From positions 1 to 16,930 of the forward strand of contig CABUPM010000053.1 of assembly GCA_902493345.1 (NCBI GenBank): DNA of 16,930 bases, in the 5' to 3' direction. Shown piece after piece: positions 1-7,289 of the stretch. The DNA is from an uncultured Eubacteriales bacterium. GTDB lineage: Bacteria > Bacillota > Clostridia > Lachnospirales > Bianqueaceae. The notes beneath the pieces were generated by a model. That model had not been told where the DNA came from and did not search any database. It saw only the letters and a program-made list of their open reading frames with translations. Position numbers and translations under genes: made by a program. How positions within the stretch are numbered: position 1 is the first letter of the stretch; every line of letters begins with the position of its first letter.

Positions 1-98
1 CTGGGCTTCCTGTAATTTTGCCTTTTTTAGTGTCTACTTTTTCTTGACAAGTGCAGCTCTATGAAAAAGCGGATCTCTTTTTTATATGCTTCTGTAAA

Positions 99-1049
99 TT
101 ACCAGCCCAATACTGCTTCCTTGGTAATCTTGGCAGCTTCTTCTGAGCTCAGCTGCGGCCGACGGGGATTGACCTTCGCGCCCGGTCCGTAATTGCCATA
201 TTCCGCAAAACGGCCGTTGCGTCCCAGAAATCCTCCCATATCCGTCCAGCCGTCCGGATGAATATGCGCTCCCAGCTCACACTGGATGTAAACGGCATAT
301 CCTACCGCAAACGGATCGGAACCCGCATGCCACGGACGTCCCAGATAGATGGTTCCCTCCGGGCAGTCGCTTACCAGATGGCAGTTCAGGAACAGATATC
401 CATACTTCTGCGCCAGGTAGGTACTGGGCGCCGCCACGAATCCCTGAGGCTCGCCCTCTCTGGCCTCTGTCCGGCTGAGCGAACGAATCGTACAATTCTC
501 AAACACCGCGCGGGCCGCGCCGAAGATAAAGTCCACATCGCCCTCGATATAGCACTCTTTATAGTACTGACTTCCGTCCCTTGTATAGAGAGTATCCTGC
601 TTGCCCAGGAAACGGCAGTTCTCCAGTACCATATGCTCGCCCGAACCATAGAATGCCAGTGCCTGACGGCCGCCTACATTACGGTCTCCGTCATAAGAAT
701 TCTCAAAGGTGATATTCTTAGCGGTAAAATGATTGGCGTATACGCTGACCGTCGCACTGCGGAAGGTTCCTGTCATATCGCCGTTCTCCCGCTTCCGTCC
801 CGCGTAATTATCGTAACGAATCGTTACGTCTCCCTCGCCGATCAGTGTAATAAACGGCTTATCTCCGGAGATCCGAACCGCCTCACGGTAAACGCCGGGA
901 CGCAGATAGATCTGTACCGGTGTCGTATTTCCTTCCGGAATCGCATCAATTGCCTCCTGTACCGTCTCATAGTCCCCCGTATAACCGCTGTTTCTCCCGG
1001 TTACGTAGAGAATCGCTGTCTGCGGCAGCTCTCTTGTCTGATTGTCCAT
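99..1049 (-). CDS. Pectin methylesterase (carbohydrate esterase family 8), apparently cytoplasmic
   Basis: Predicted to remove methyl esters from galacturonate units of pectin, giving methanol and free carboxylates. The 316-residue protein shows the family signatures in order: GVYRE (52-56), QALAF (129-133), GKQDTLY (149-155, with Gln151 and the acid/base Asp152), DFIFG (173-177, with the nucleophile Asp173), and LGRPW (236-240, with Arg238 and Trp240). The parallel beta-helix therefore looks intact. The N-terminus is polar, with no signal peptide or membrane segment, whereas most studied pectinesterases are exported. This suggests action on imported oligogalacturonides inside the cell (inference). 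The ATG start at 1049 has a strong AGGAGGGG ribosome binding site about eight bases upstream. It lies 34 bp after the ATP-grasp gene with no promoter between them, so the two are probably co-transcribed. The family call is firm; the physiological substrate is not. Confidence 0.95.
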   Translation of the reverse strand: MDNQTRELPQTAILYVTGRNSGYTGDYETVQEAIDAIPEGNTTPVQIYLRPGVYREAVRISGDKPFITLIGEGDVTIRYDNYAGRKRENGDMTGTFRSATVSVYANHFTAKNITFENSYDGDRNVGGRQALAFYGSGEHMVLENCRFLGKQDTLYTRDGSQYYKECYIEGDVDFIFGAARAVFENCTIRSLSRTEAREGEPQGFVAAPSTYLAQKYGYLFLNCHLVSDCPEGTIYLGRPWHAGSDPFAVGYAVYIQCELGAHIHPDGWTDMGGFLGRNGRFAEYGNYGPGAKVNPRRPQLSSEEAAKITKEAVLGW

Positions 1050-1083
1050 TGTTAACCCCTCCTGTAATCGCTGTATTTGTTAT

Positions 1084-2100
1084 TCAGATTCCTTTTACAT
1101 AACGCCGGATCACGGCCAATGTACCGATACGGTCTGGTGTGTGTTCCGGAAGCTGGCTGAAGTCATATCCCGGATAGTTGTTGCCCTCGATAATTGCCGG
1201 GCCGTCCGGCGTAATCGCCACATCCCAGCCCAGATAGCGCATGCGGGGTTCTTCCATGGCCGCCTGCTTGACCATCCGGATTGCCTCCGGAATATAAGGC
1301 AGCTGATACCCGACCAACTCCACTCCCGTATAGGGATGCTTGTCATAATTGATCAATGCCGAAGTATGCGCGACTCCGCAGATCTTACCCGTCTTAGGAT
1401 CGACCGGGCACGCCAGTCCGTCATTCTCCATATTATCGACAAACTTGCCCTTGTTGCCCATCTTGCAGGTGATATACAGGCAATGCGGCTTGCCGTCATC
1501 TCCGATAATGGTCGCCATCCTCAGGCTGTTGACCGAATAGGGATAGAGGCGCAGCATATCCGGATGCTGCTTCAGCTCCTGCTCTACCACACCGAAGTGC
1601 TTGGCCGGATCCTTGATATACCGATACAGCTCAGCAATATCCGGAAAGTCCGCGACCTTCAATCTCTCGATTCCCTTGCCGCTCTCTCCCTCATTGGGTT
1701 TTACAAACAGGTATTCCTTGTCCGCGGCAAACTTCTCTAGAGCCTCCTGCGTCATGTCCTCTACTGTCAAAAACTCCCGCTTCAGATACGAAGCAAATCT
1801 CTTATCAAATTTGCTCTTTTCGTCAAAGATCGGATATAATGACGGATCATTGACCATGTCAATCAACTTTTTATTGCGGATCCGTGTCAGATACGTCCGG
1901 CGCTTCTTTCTCGGAATCGTCTCATAGCCGAATATCAGATAATCATGATACCCTGCCCCATGAAACAGCGCGCAGCTCACCACATCCAAAAAGATGCCTG
2001 CTTTATTTTTTCCGCTGCGTTCATGTACCTGATCCACCACACTCCACAGAGTCTTGAGCTTGCTTCCGGAAATTACACGAAACAGATATTGTATCTTCAT
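1084..2100 (-). CDS. Sugar-transfer-associated ATP-grasp domain protein
   Basis: A 338-residue protein matching the ATP-grasp family often found beside polysaccharide and sugar-transfer genes (ATPgrasp_ST type). ATP-grasp enzymes usually join a carboxylate to an amine, thiol or similar group through an acyl-phosphate. Visible motifs are a nucleotide-binding lysine loop, VKPNEGESGKG (133-143); an NSLR segment (191-194); VDNMENDG (221-228); and the metal-binding block GWDVAITPDGP...IIEGNNYPG (291-311) with Asp293, Glu305 and Asn307. There is no signal peptide or clear membrane helix, so it should be cytoplasmic. The ATG has a full AGGAGGTGA sequence 12 bases upstream and a near-consensus promoter at 2141-2169. 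The downstream pectinesterase suggests a role in uronic-acid or surface-sugar chemistry, but the substrate cannot be read from sequence. Confidence 0.88.
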   Translation of the reverse strand: MKIQYLFRVISGSKLKTLWSVVDQVHERSGKNKAGIFLDVVSCALFHGAGYHDYLIFGYETIPRKKRRTYLTRIRNKKLIDMVNDPSLYPIFDEKSKFDKRFASYLKREFLTVEDMTQEALEKFAADKEYLFVKPNEGESGKGIERLKVADFPDIAELYRYIKDPAKHFGVVEQELKQHPDMLRLYPYSVNSLRMATIIGDDGKPHCLYITCKMGNKGKFVDNMENDGLACPVDPKTGKICGVAHTSALINYDKHPYTGVELVGYQLPYIPEAIRMVKQAAMEEPRMRYLGWDVAITPDGPAIIEGNNYPGYDFSQLPEHTPDRIGTLAVIRRYVKGI

Positions 2101-2140
2101 CCTCTTACTTCACCTCCTAAGCCTCAAACGATCAACCCCT

Positions 2141-2169
2141 ATTATATCATATCTTCCGAAATCTGTAAA
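2141..2169 (-). promoter_or_regulatory. Sigma-A type promoter for the ATP-grasp/pectinesterase pair
   Basis: On the minus strand there is TTTACA (-35, 2164-2169), a 17-base spacer and TATAAT (-10, 2141-2146). The -10 is preceded by TG one base upstream, giving an extended -10 (TGATATAAT). Transcription should start near 2134, giving a leader of about 35 bases. The promoter starts just after the stop codon of the DUF3137 gene, and no terminator lies between, so readthrough from upstream is also possible. Confidence 0.8.
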
Positions 2170-2176
2170 GCATCGC

Positions 2177-3061
2177 TTAGCCTTGCAGATGAAGCGTGTC
2201 AATCATATCGGTAAACCAGCGTATCTCATCCAGGAATTTTTCTCGCAGCGCGGATGTCTCCGCCCGGCTTCTGCCCAATTCAAAGAAATTCCGTCCGCTC
2301 TTCACGGCGATATGCATCTTTCCATCCTGTAAAAAGCTCATATAGAGATCCCCGCCGCTTTTTTTCTGTACATCCAGAATATACTCCATCATATGCGGCG
2401 TAAGTATGTAGAACGCTTCCTGCTCATACTGCGCTGTCACAATAAAGCGCTCATCGAAAGCCTCGTTTCCTGTTAAAATACGTTCTTTTTTGAACTGTCT
2501 GCGGCTTTTCCCGGTGCATGGAGCAAGGTGTACCTCGCCGGACAGCTTCCGGCTCCCGCCGCATATGAGCCACTGCCCCTGGAAGGCCAGATTCTCTCTG
2601 TCCTCCCATTCATTTTTCTCTTCATTATAGACACTGTCTACATGGTAGAGCTCCACATCGCTCAGCTCAAGCGGCATGCCTTTATACACCGCCTTGACAT
2701 AATCGCTGCCCCGAACCCGTTCAAAAGAGATCGGGAATAGCATATGCGCTCCTTCTATGGCTGTATCCGGAATATGGCCAAACGGATTGTACTCCACCTC
2801 TCCAAATACCTCTGCCAATACGCCGTTCACAACCTCCTCACTGAGCGTTTTCTTGATACTCTCATTATGTTTACTCAGCGTATATCCGCCGATCATGGCA
2901 ACAACCAGTCCTAAAATCGCAAGTGGGAGCTGCCCTGTAAGGACGCTTCCGATCAATAGTACTCCGCCGATCACGGTCACCACCTTCCCGATCACCGCTT
3001 TTGCCCGGCCCATACCCAATTCCGCCGACAACTGTTCTCCTGTCTGATTCTTTTCTTCCAT
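2177..3061 (-). CDS. DUF3137 family membrane protein, function unknown
   Basis: A 294-residue protein. After a polar N-terminus it has two hydrophobic segments, about residues 23-41 and 45-63, forming a tight membrane hairpin. A soluble domain follows and resembles DUF3137: blocks around FQGQWLI (160-166), GNEAFDERFIV (198-208), ILTPHMM (219-225) and the FLQDGKMHIAV region (243-253). DUF3137 proteins have no established biochemical role. I chose the ATG at 3061 because it has AAAGGAGA 11 bases upstream and because the longer reading frame (to 3145) would run across the promoter -10 at 3108-3116. It has its own promoter, lies after the thiN hairpin, and is followed directly by the ATP-grasp promoter, so it is transcriptionally separable from both sides. 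A link to its neighbours is not shown. Confidence 0.8.
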   Translation of the reverse strand: MEEKNQTGEQLSAELGMGRAKAVIGKVVTVIGGVLLIGSVLTGQLPLAILGLVVAMIGGYTLSKHNESIKKTLSEEVVNGVLAEVFGEVEYNPFGHIPDTAIEGAHMLFPISFERVRGSDYVKAVYKGMPLELSDVELYHVDSVYNEEKNEWEDRENLAFQGQWLICGGSRKLSGEVHLAPCTGKSRRQFKKERILTGNEAFDERFIVTAQYEQEAFYILTPHMMEYILDVQKKSGGDLYMSFLQDGKMHIAVKSGRNFFELGRSRAETSALREKFLDEIRWFTDMIDTLHLQG

Positions 3062-3107
3062 GCCGTCCTGTTCTCCTTTCTGTCCTGCACGCTGTATATC
3101 TATTGTC

Positions 3108-3116
3108 ATTATATCA
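3108..3116 (-). promoter_or_regulatory. Extended -10 promoter element for the DUF3137 gene
   Basis: The minus strand carries TGATATAAT, an extended -10 (TGnTATAAT), at 3108-3116. No good -35 lies at 16-18 bases upstream (the sequence there is TGGTTT-like), so recognition would rest on the extended -10. The expected start near 3101 gives a leader of about 40 bases before the ATG at 3061. Confidence 0.6.
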
Positions 3117-3159
3117 CAGTTCCGGCAAGAAAACCACTCACTCACAGGTAAGATTTTTC

Positions 3160-3203
3160 ACAAAATCTACAAAATGGATATCTCGGAATTCTCTGAAATA
3201 TCC
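3160..3203 (-). terminator. Possible weak terminator hairpin after thiN
   Basis: Starting 11 bases after the thiN stop, the minus strand forms an imperfect stem: GGATATTTC pairs with GAGATATCC (one wobble), followed by one mismatch and three more pairs, with arms at 3176-3203. The following bases (3175-3160, ATTTTGTAGATTTTG) are T-rich but interrupted, so termination would be incomplete. It lies at the end of the conserved gene block and just before a new promoter, where an operon end is expected. Confidence 0.4.
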
Positions 3204-3214
3204 CTTCTCATAAC

Positions 3215-3877
3215 TCATTCTTCTACTATACTGCACAGAAGACTTCCTGCTTCAAAAGAAATCCGTCCCTGTGTCCCAGTCAATTGATTGCTTGTCCCGA
3301 TGACCGCGTTCACATCCATATTATAACGATTCAACGGATACTCAAATCCAGTCAGCGTCACGGACTGCACCGGCGTTCCAAAGGGCAGCAGTGATACATA
3401 GGCTGTCTTCTTCCCTGAAAACCAGTTCGGTTTTTCCACCGTATCCACCGCCGGGCCATGCAATATCCAAAGCCTTGCTCTGCCGTCCCAGAACTCGACC
3501 TGTCTGTAATAGCGGTTCATCAGGTGCAGATTGGCGTAGGTATGGTCTACCCGGTCTCCTGCCGCGCCGATCACCCGAATGACAGCATCCTCTCCCGCAA
3601 TCTCTCTGGCAATGGAAAGCGCAATCTCCGTATCCGTCTCATCCTTATGCGTTGGAAAAACTCTAGGCACCAGTCCGTCTTTCCGGGAACGCTCCAGGAT
3701 CTCGGGCGCAATAGAATCCATATCCCCCAGGAGGAGATCCGGCTTCATATCCATCGCGTACAGGTGGCGGAGTCCGGAATCCGCCGCTATAATCCGATCC
3801 GGCGCCCAATCCATGAGCGCGCTCCGAAAGGCTGGTGTCACCGTACAGCTTCCTCCGGTCGCGATCAGGATCTTCAT
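3215..3877 (-). CDS. thiN: Thiamine diphosphokinase
   Basis: Transfers diphosphate from ATP to thiamine, making thiamine diphosphate, the cofactor of transketolase and 2-oxo acid enzymes. The 220-residue length is normal. Motifs are AADSG (31-35), GDMDS (51-55), HKDETDTE (77-84), the G-x2-GDRVDH loop (104-112) and a C-terminal TSNQLTG segment (195-201) of the thiamine-binding domain. It starts with an ATGA overlap on rpe, so translation is probably coupled. ThiN supplies the cofactor of transketolase, which works beside Rpe in the pentose phosphate pathway. This is a simple reason for the pairing, although the order is also just the conserved Firmicutes order. It is the last gene of the long operon. 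Confidence 0.95.
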   Translation of the reverse strand: MKILIATGGSCTVTPAFRSALMDWAPDRIIAADSGLRHLYAMDMKPDLLLGDMDSIAPEILERSRKDGLVPRVFPTHKDETDTEIALSIAREIAGEDAVIRVIGAAGDRVDHTYANLHLMNRYYRQVEFWDGRARLWILHGPAVDTVEKPNWFSGKKTAYVSLLPFGTPVQSVTLTGFEYPLNRYNMDVNAVIGTSNQLTGTQGRISFEAGSLLCSIVEE

Positions 3878-4512
3878 ACGCCCTTCACCTGCTTCACAAG
3901 CTTACTCGGATCCTCGGCACGGAAAAAAGCCGTCCCCATCACGATCACATTGGCTCCGGCCTCCAAGACCTCCGGAAGCGTTTCCGAATTGACGCCGCCG
4001 TCCACCTGAATATCCAGTTCCGGATACCGGCTTCGGATCTCTCTGACCTTATCCAAGGTCTGCGGGATCAACTTCTGTCCTCCAAAACCTGGATACACTG
4101 TCATCACCAGCACCATATCCAGCATCGGCAGAACCGGCTCCAATACTGTCCACGGCGTGTCCGGTGAAATCGCGCATCCTACCCGAACACCCTGGTGCTT
4201 CAGCTCCTGCAGAATCGCCTCCAGATGCTCTCCGCAGGCTTCCGCATGCACCGTAATCCCGTCCACTCCTGCCTGAATATAGGCCGGCGCGTATTTCTCC
4301 GGCTCGCTGATCATTAAGTGTACGTCAAAAAAAGTTTTCGTATAGGGACGGATCGCTTTCACGATCATCGGCCCCATCGTCAGATTGGGGACAAAATGTC
4401 CGTCCATCACATCCACATGAACCATATCGCAGCCTGCGTCACCTACACGCCGCACTTCCTCTCCCAGTCTGGCAAAATCCGACGCCAGAATCGATGCCGA
4501 CACCTTGATCAT
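3874..4512 (-). CDS. rpe: Ribulose-phosphate 3-epimerase
   Basis: Interconverts ribulose 5-phosphate and xylulose 5-phosphate in the pentose phosphate pathway, as a metal-dependent TIM barrel. The 212 residues show SASILASDF (5-13), HVDVMDGHFVPN (32-43, with metal ligands His33 and Asp35), DVHLM (63-67, His65), PGFGGQ (141-146, phosphate-binding loop) and QVDGG (169-173, Asp171). Residue 140, just before PGFGGQ, is Tyr; relatives I recall have Asn or Glu there. I use the ATG at 4512 rather than an upstream in-frame start. It has AGGAG eight bases upstream, overlaps the rsgA stop as ATGA, and starts the protein at the usual MIKVSASIL position. Confidence 0.96.
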   Translation of the reverse strand: MIKVSASILASDFARLGEEVRRVGDAGCDMVHVDVMDGHFVPNLTMGPMIVKAIRPYTKTFFDVHLMISEPEKYAPAYIQAGVDGITVHAEACGEHLEAILQELKHQGVRVGCAISPDTPWTVLEPVLPMLDMVLVMTVYPGFGGQKLIPQTLDKVREIRSRYPELDIQVDGGVNSETLPEVLEAGANVIVMGTAFFRAEDPSKLVKQVKGV

Positions 4513-5375
4513 CTTACACTCTCCTGCATTTCTTTTAATTCTTTCCAAATGGCACAATACCCTTCGTACCGTATCTTCTCAATCTTGCCTGCCAAAAATG
4601 CCGCGCGCACGCCGCAGTCCTCTTCCGCTACGTGGCTGCATCCCTGATAATAGCAATGCTTCAGGTACGGGGCAAAGTCCGGATAAAAGTTTTCCAATTC
4701 CTCCGGCAGTATTTCCGACAACCGGAGTGACGTAAATCCCGGTGTATCCACCACATATCCGTCTCCTTCCGGAAGACGCATCAGCTCCGCGCACCGGGTC
4801 GTGTTCTTCCCACGCTGAATCTTTTCGCTCAGGTCTCCCGTCTCCTGTGTCAAGCCCAACAGATTCAGCAGCGAAGATTTGCCGACGCCGGAAGGGCCCG
4901 CAAAAACACTCAGCCTGCCGGAAAGAGCCTGCCGAAGCTCCTCGGCCCCCTCCTGCGTTCTGGTACAGGTCCGGATGACCCGGAACCCTGCCTTCTCATA
5001 GCTGACAGCCGCGTCCTGTGTCTCTTTTCTATCTTGTATCTGATCCCACTTATTGATACAGATCAGGGGCTGGATCTTCTGCTGCGCTACCATGACCAGA
5101 AAACGCTCCATCAGAAGCCAGTTGGGTTCCGGATAGGCTGCTGCAAAGACAATCACTGCCTGATCCACATTGGCTACCTGCGGCCGAATCAGACGGTTTC
5201 TGCGGGGCAGAAGCTCTTCCACCCAGCCTTCCTTGCTGTACTCGACCTGATCCCCCACCAGCGGGGTAATATTTTTCTTGCGAAAACTGCCCTTGGCCCT
5301 GCACCGCAGGACCTCCTGTCCGTTGTCCACATCATAGAATCCGGATATGGAACGAATGATTCTTCCCTGCGGCAT
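4509..5375 (-). CDS. rsgA: Ribosome small subunit-dependent GTPase A
   Basis: A late-acting 30S assembly GTPase that checks the decoding centre. The 288-residue protein has an N-terminal OB-fold (about 1-65) and a circularly permuted GTPase with the motif order typical of the family: NKWD (108-111, G4), GPSGVGKS (160-167, P-loop), NTT (191-193, switch I) and DTPG (210-213, G3). A C-terminal zinc site follows: Cys241-x4-Cys246-x-His248-x5-Cys254. Residue 191 is Asn where the usual GKHTT motif has His, a position reported as catalytic in E. coli. The ATG follows the prkC stop with no gap and has GGAG six bases upstream inside prkC. Its place after prpC/prkC is conserved; B. subtilis RsgA is a known PrkC substrate. 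Confidence 0.97.
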   Translation of the reverse strand: MPQGRIIRSISGFYDVDNGQEVLRCRAKGSFRKKNITPLVGDQVEYSKEGWVEELLPRRNRLIRPQVANVDQAVIVFAAAYPEPNWLLMERFLVMVAQQKIQPLICINKWDQIQDRKETQDAAVSYEKAGFRVIRTCTRTQEGAEELRQALSGRLSVFAGPSGVGKSSLLNLLGLTQETGDLSEKIQRGKNTTRCAELMRLPEGDGYVVDTPGFTSLRLSEILPEELENFYPDFAPYLKHCYYQGCSHVAEEDCGVRAAFLAGKIEKIRYEGYCAIWKELKEMQESVR

Positions 5376-7289
5376 TTAATTCTCCAGACTGAGGCTCAAT
5401 ACCTCGCGGCCATCCACCAAAACCCGCAGCTGGCTTGCTCCCTGCGGATATTTCACCCATACCGGCGCCGCCGCCAATACCGTACGGTTATACTCCTGAT
5501 CCACCAGCGTCACATTGTCTCCATCCACTCTTGCAACGATCTTGATTCTGGCGGATGAGGATGTATCCGTACCAAAAACCGCGTCGCTCAGCAAGAAGAC
5601 GCCACCGGCCTCTTCGGAATCCTCCTTATAGGCGCCGGTGCTGACTGTAATCACCACGCTGCTGCCCAGAACAAGCTTTTGACCCTTATCAACGCTCTGC
5701 GCAATTACACGCCCCTCTTCGACCGTAGAACTGGTGGACTCCGTAACAGCTCCCAGCTTAAAGCCAGCCTTTTCCAGAAGGGCTTTCGCCTCTTCGTGTG
5801 TCTTATTATACAGATCCGGGACCTCTGCCAACTCTTCCTTCGCCAGCGCCAGAGACAGAACAATGGTCATATCTTCCGTATATTCCGTCCCTGCTTTGGG
5901 CGATTGATCGACCACTACGTTATTTTTTCCCTTTTCTGCTTCTACCTCAACGATCTCGATCCGATACCGGAAGCCTCGGTCTACCAGGTCCTGAATGGCA
6001 TTCTCATAGCTATTATCCAGATAGTCCGGTACCTTGGTCATCTCCCGCTTGCCCTTACTGAGCGTCAGCGTCACGACCACCGTATCTTCTTCTACCTTGG
6101 CCCCGGCCATAGGCTCCTGACTGAGGATCTGCCCGGCCGTATATACTTCGCTGAAGGCCTCCTGCGGAGAATCCGCGAATACGATATTCAGACCGTTTTC
6201 CGTTACTTCACGCTGCGCCTCCTGCAGTGTCTTGCCCTTAAAGTTCGGAACATAATTGACTCCTGGTTCGGAATGCCCGGCTGATACCAGGCCCGCAATC
6301 ACAACCACCGTTAAGATGACGATCAGTACGCCAAGCACTGAAGCCAGGACTGCCGTACCGTGCTTCTGCCAAAAACTTTTCGGCTGTTTTGCTTCCGCTT
6401 TTCTGGCCGGAGCTGGAGCCGCGGCCTGCGGCGTATGCGGCCTCTCCGCTACGCTCCCGTGCCTGGGATCCTGATAGACTCTCTTTAGATCCGCGATCAG
6501 TTCCGCGGCGCTCTGATAACGTTCTGCCGGATTCTTGCGGGTCAGTCCCAGAATAATCGTTTCCAGGCCGGGCCACAGATCCGGCGCCAGCTCCCTTGGA
6601 GAGGGCATCGGCGTATTCAGCTGCTGCATAGCGACAGCGACCGGCGTGTCTCCGTCAAAAGGCGGACGTCCTGTTGCCATCTCGTACATCGTAATCCCCA
6701 GAGAATACAGATCACTGCGCTCATCCACACGCATCCCTCTGGCCTGCTCGGGAGACAGATAGTGTACGGAGCCCATCGCTTCTTTATGCTCTGTAACCGT
6801 AGCCGCCTTCACAAACTTAGCGATTCCGAAATCTGTCACCTTGACCTCGCCCTTGGGCGTGACCAAGACATTTTGCGGCTTGATATCTCTATGTATGATG
6901 CTGCTCGCATGCGCACACTGCAGCGCTTCCGCGATCTTGATCGTAACCTTGACGATCTCATCGGAAGTCATCCGATGACGCCGCCGAATATACTCCTTCA
7001 GCGTCATACCGTCCACATACTCCTTGACCATATACTCCATGCCCTGCTCCGTCCCGATATCGTAGATCCCCGCGATATTGGGATGGGACAGCATCGCGAT
7101 CGCATGCGCTTCTTGGCGGAATTTTTCTACCTGTACCGGATCATTGATAAAATCCTCCCGCATAACCTTCACTGCCACCTCGCGGTGAAGCTTTGTGTCC
7201 ATTCCCCGAAAGACCACTGCCACGCCGCCAGAGCCTACCTGCTCCAACAGCTGATAACGATTGGCCAAAATTGTTCCAATCTGCAGCAT
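5376..7289 (-). CDS. prkC: PASTA-domain Ser/Thr protein kinase
   Basis: A membrane Hanks-type kinase that senses muropeptides or lipid II outside the cell and phosphorylates cytoplasmic proteins. The 637 residues are arranged as follows. The kinase domain (about 12-270) has a glycine loop GSGGVAVVF (19-27), Lys41, the catalytic loop HRDIKPQN (133-140), DFG (153-155) and a Thr/Ser-bearing activation loop (about 156-180). A Pro/Ala-rich juxtamembrane linker (about 275-305) and one transmembrane helix (about 312-335) follow. Three PASTA repeats lie outside the cell (about 345-413, 418-484, 488-552). An additional C-terminal tail (about 560-637) looks beta-rich. The start overlaps the prpC stop as TAATG, coupling kinase and phosphatase. 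This layout is standard for PrkC/StkP-type kinases; the tail is the least expected part. Confidence 0.97.
   Translation of the reverse strand: MLQIGTILANRYQLLEQVGSGGVAVVFRGMDTKLHREVAVKVMREDFINDPVQVEKFRQEAHAIAMLSHPNIAGIYDIGTEQGMEYMVKEYVDGMTLKEYIRRRHRMTSDEIVKVTIKIAEALQCAHASSIIHRDIKPQNVLVTPKGEVKVTDFGIAKFVKAATVTEHKEAMGSVHYLSPEQARGMRVDERSDLYSLGITMYEMATGRPPFDGDTPVAVAMQQLNTPMPSPRELAPDLWPGLETIILGLTRKNPAERYQSAAELIADLKRVYQDPRHGSVAERPHTPQAAAPAPARKAEAKQPKSFWQKHGTAVLASVLGVLIVILTVVVIAGLVSAGHSEPGVNYVPNFKGKTLQEAQREVTENGLNIVFADSPQEAFSEVYTAGQILSQEPMAGAKVEEDTVVVTLTLSKGKREMTKVPDYLDNSYENAIQDLVDRGFRYRIEIVEVEAEKGKNNVVVDQSPKAGTEYTEDMTIVLSLALAKEELAEVPDLYNKTHEEAKALLEKAGFKLGAVTESTSSTVEEGRVIAQSVDKGQKLVLGSSVVITVSTGAYKEDSEEAGGVFLLSDAVFGTDTSSSARIKIVARVDGDNVTLVDQEYNRTVLAAAPVWVKYPQGASQLRVLVDGREVLSLSLEN

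Noticed and set aside
44..72. A perfect TTGACA on the plus strand
   Set aside because: No -10-like sequence lies 15-19 bases downstream, and no gene follows on that strand.
36..82. Short A/T inverted repeats after the pectinesterase stop, considered as a terminator
   Set aside because: AAAAAG with CTTTTT on the minus strand has only one G-C pair and no following T run; the second repeat (CTTTTTC with GAAAAAG) has a 19-base loop and no T tail. I see no convincing terminator, and nothing else, in bases 1-98.
258..1055. A 265-codon plus-strand frame antisense to the pectinesterase
   Set aside because: The opposite strand has a complete catalytic CE8 protein; this frame shows no recognisable domain, promoter or ribosome binding site.
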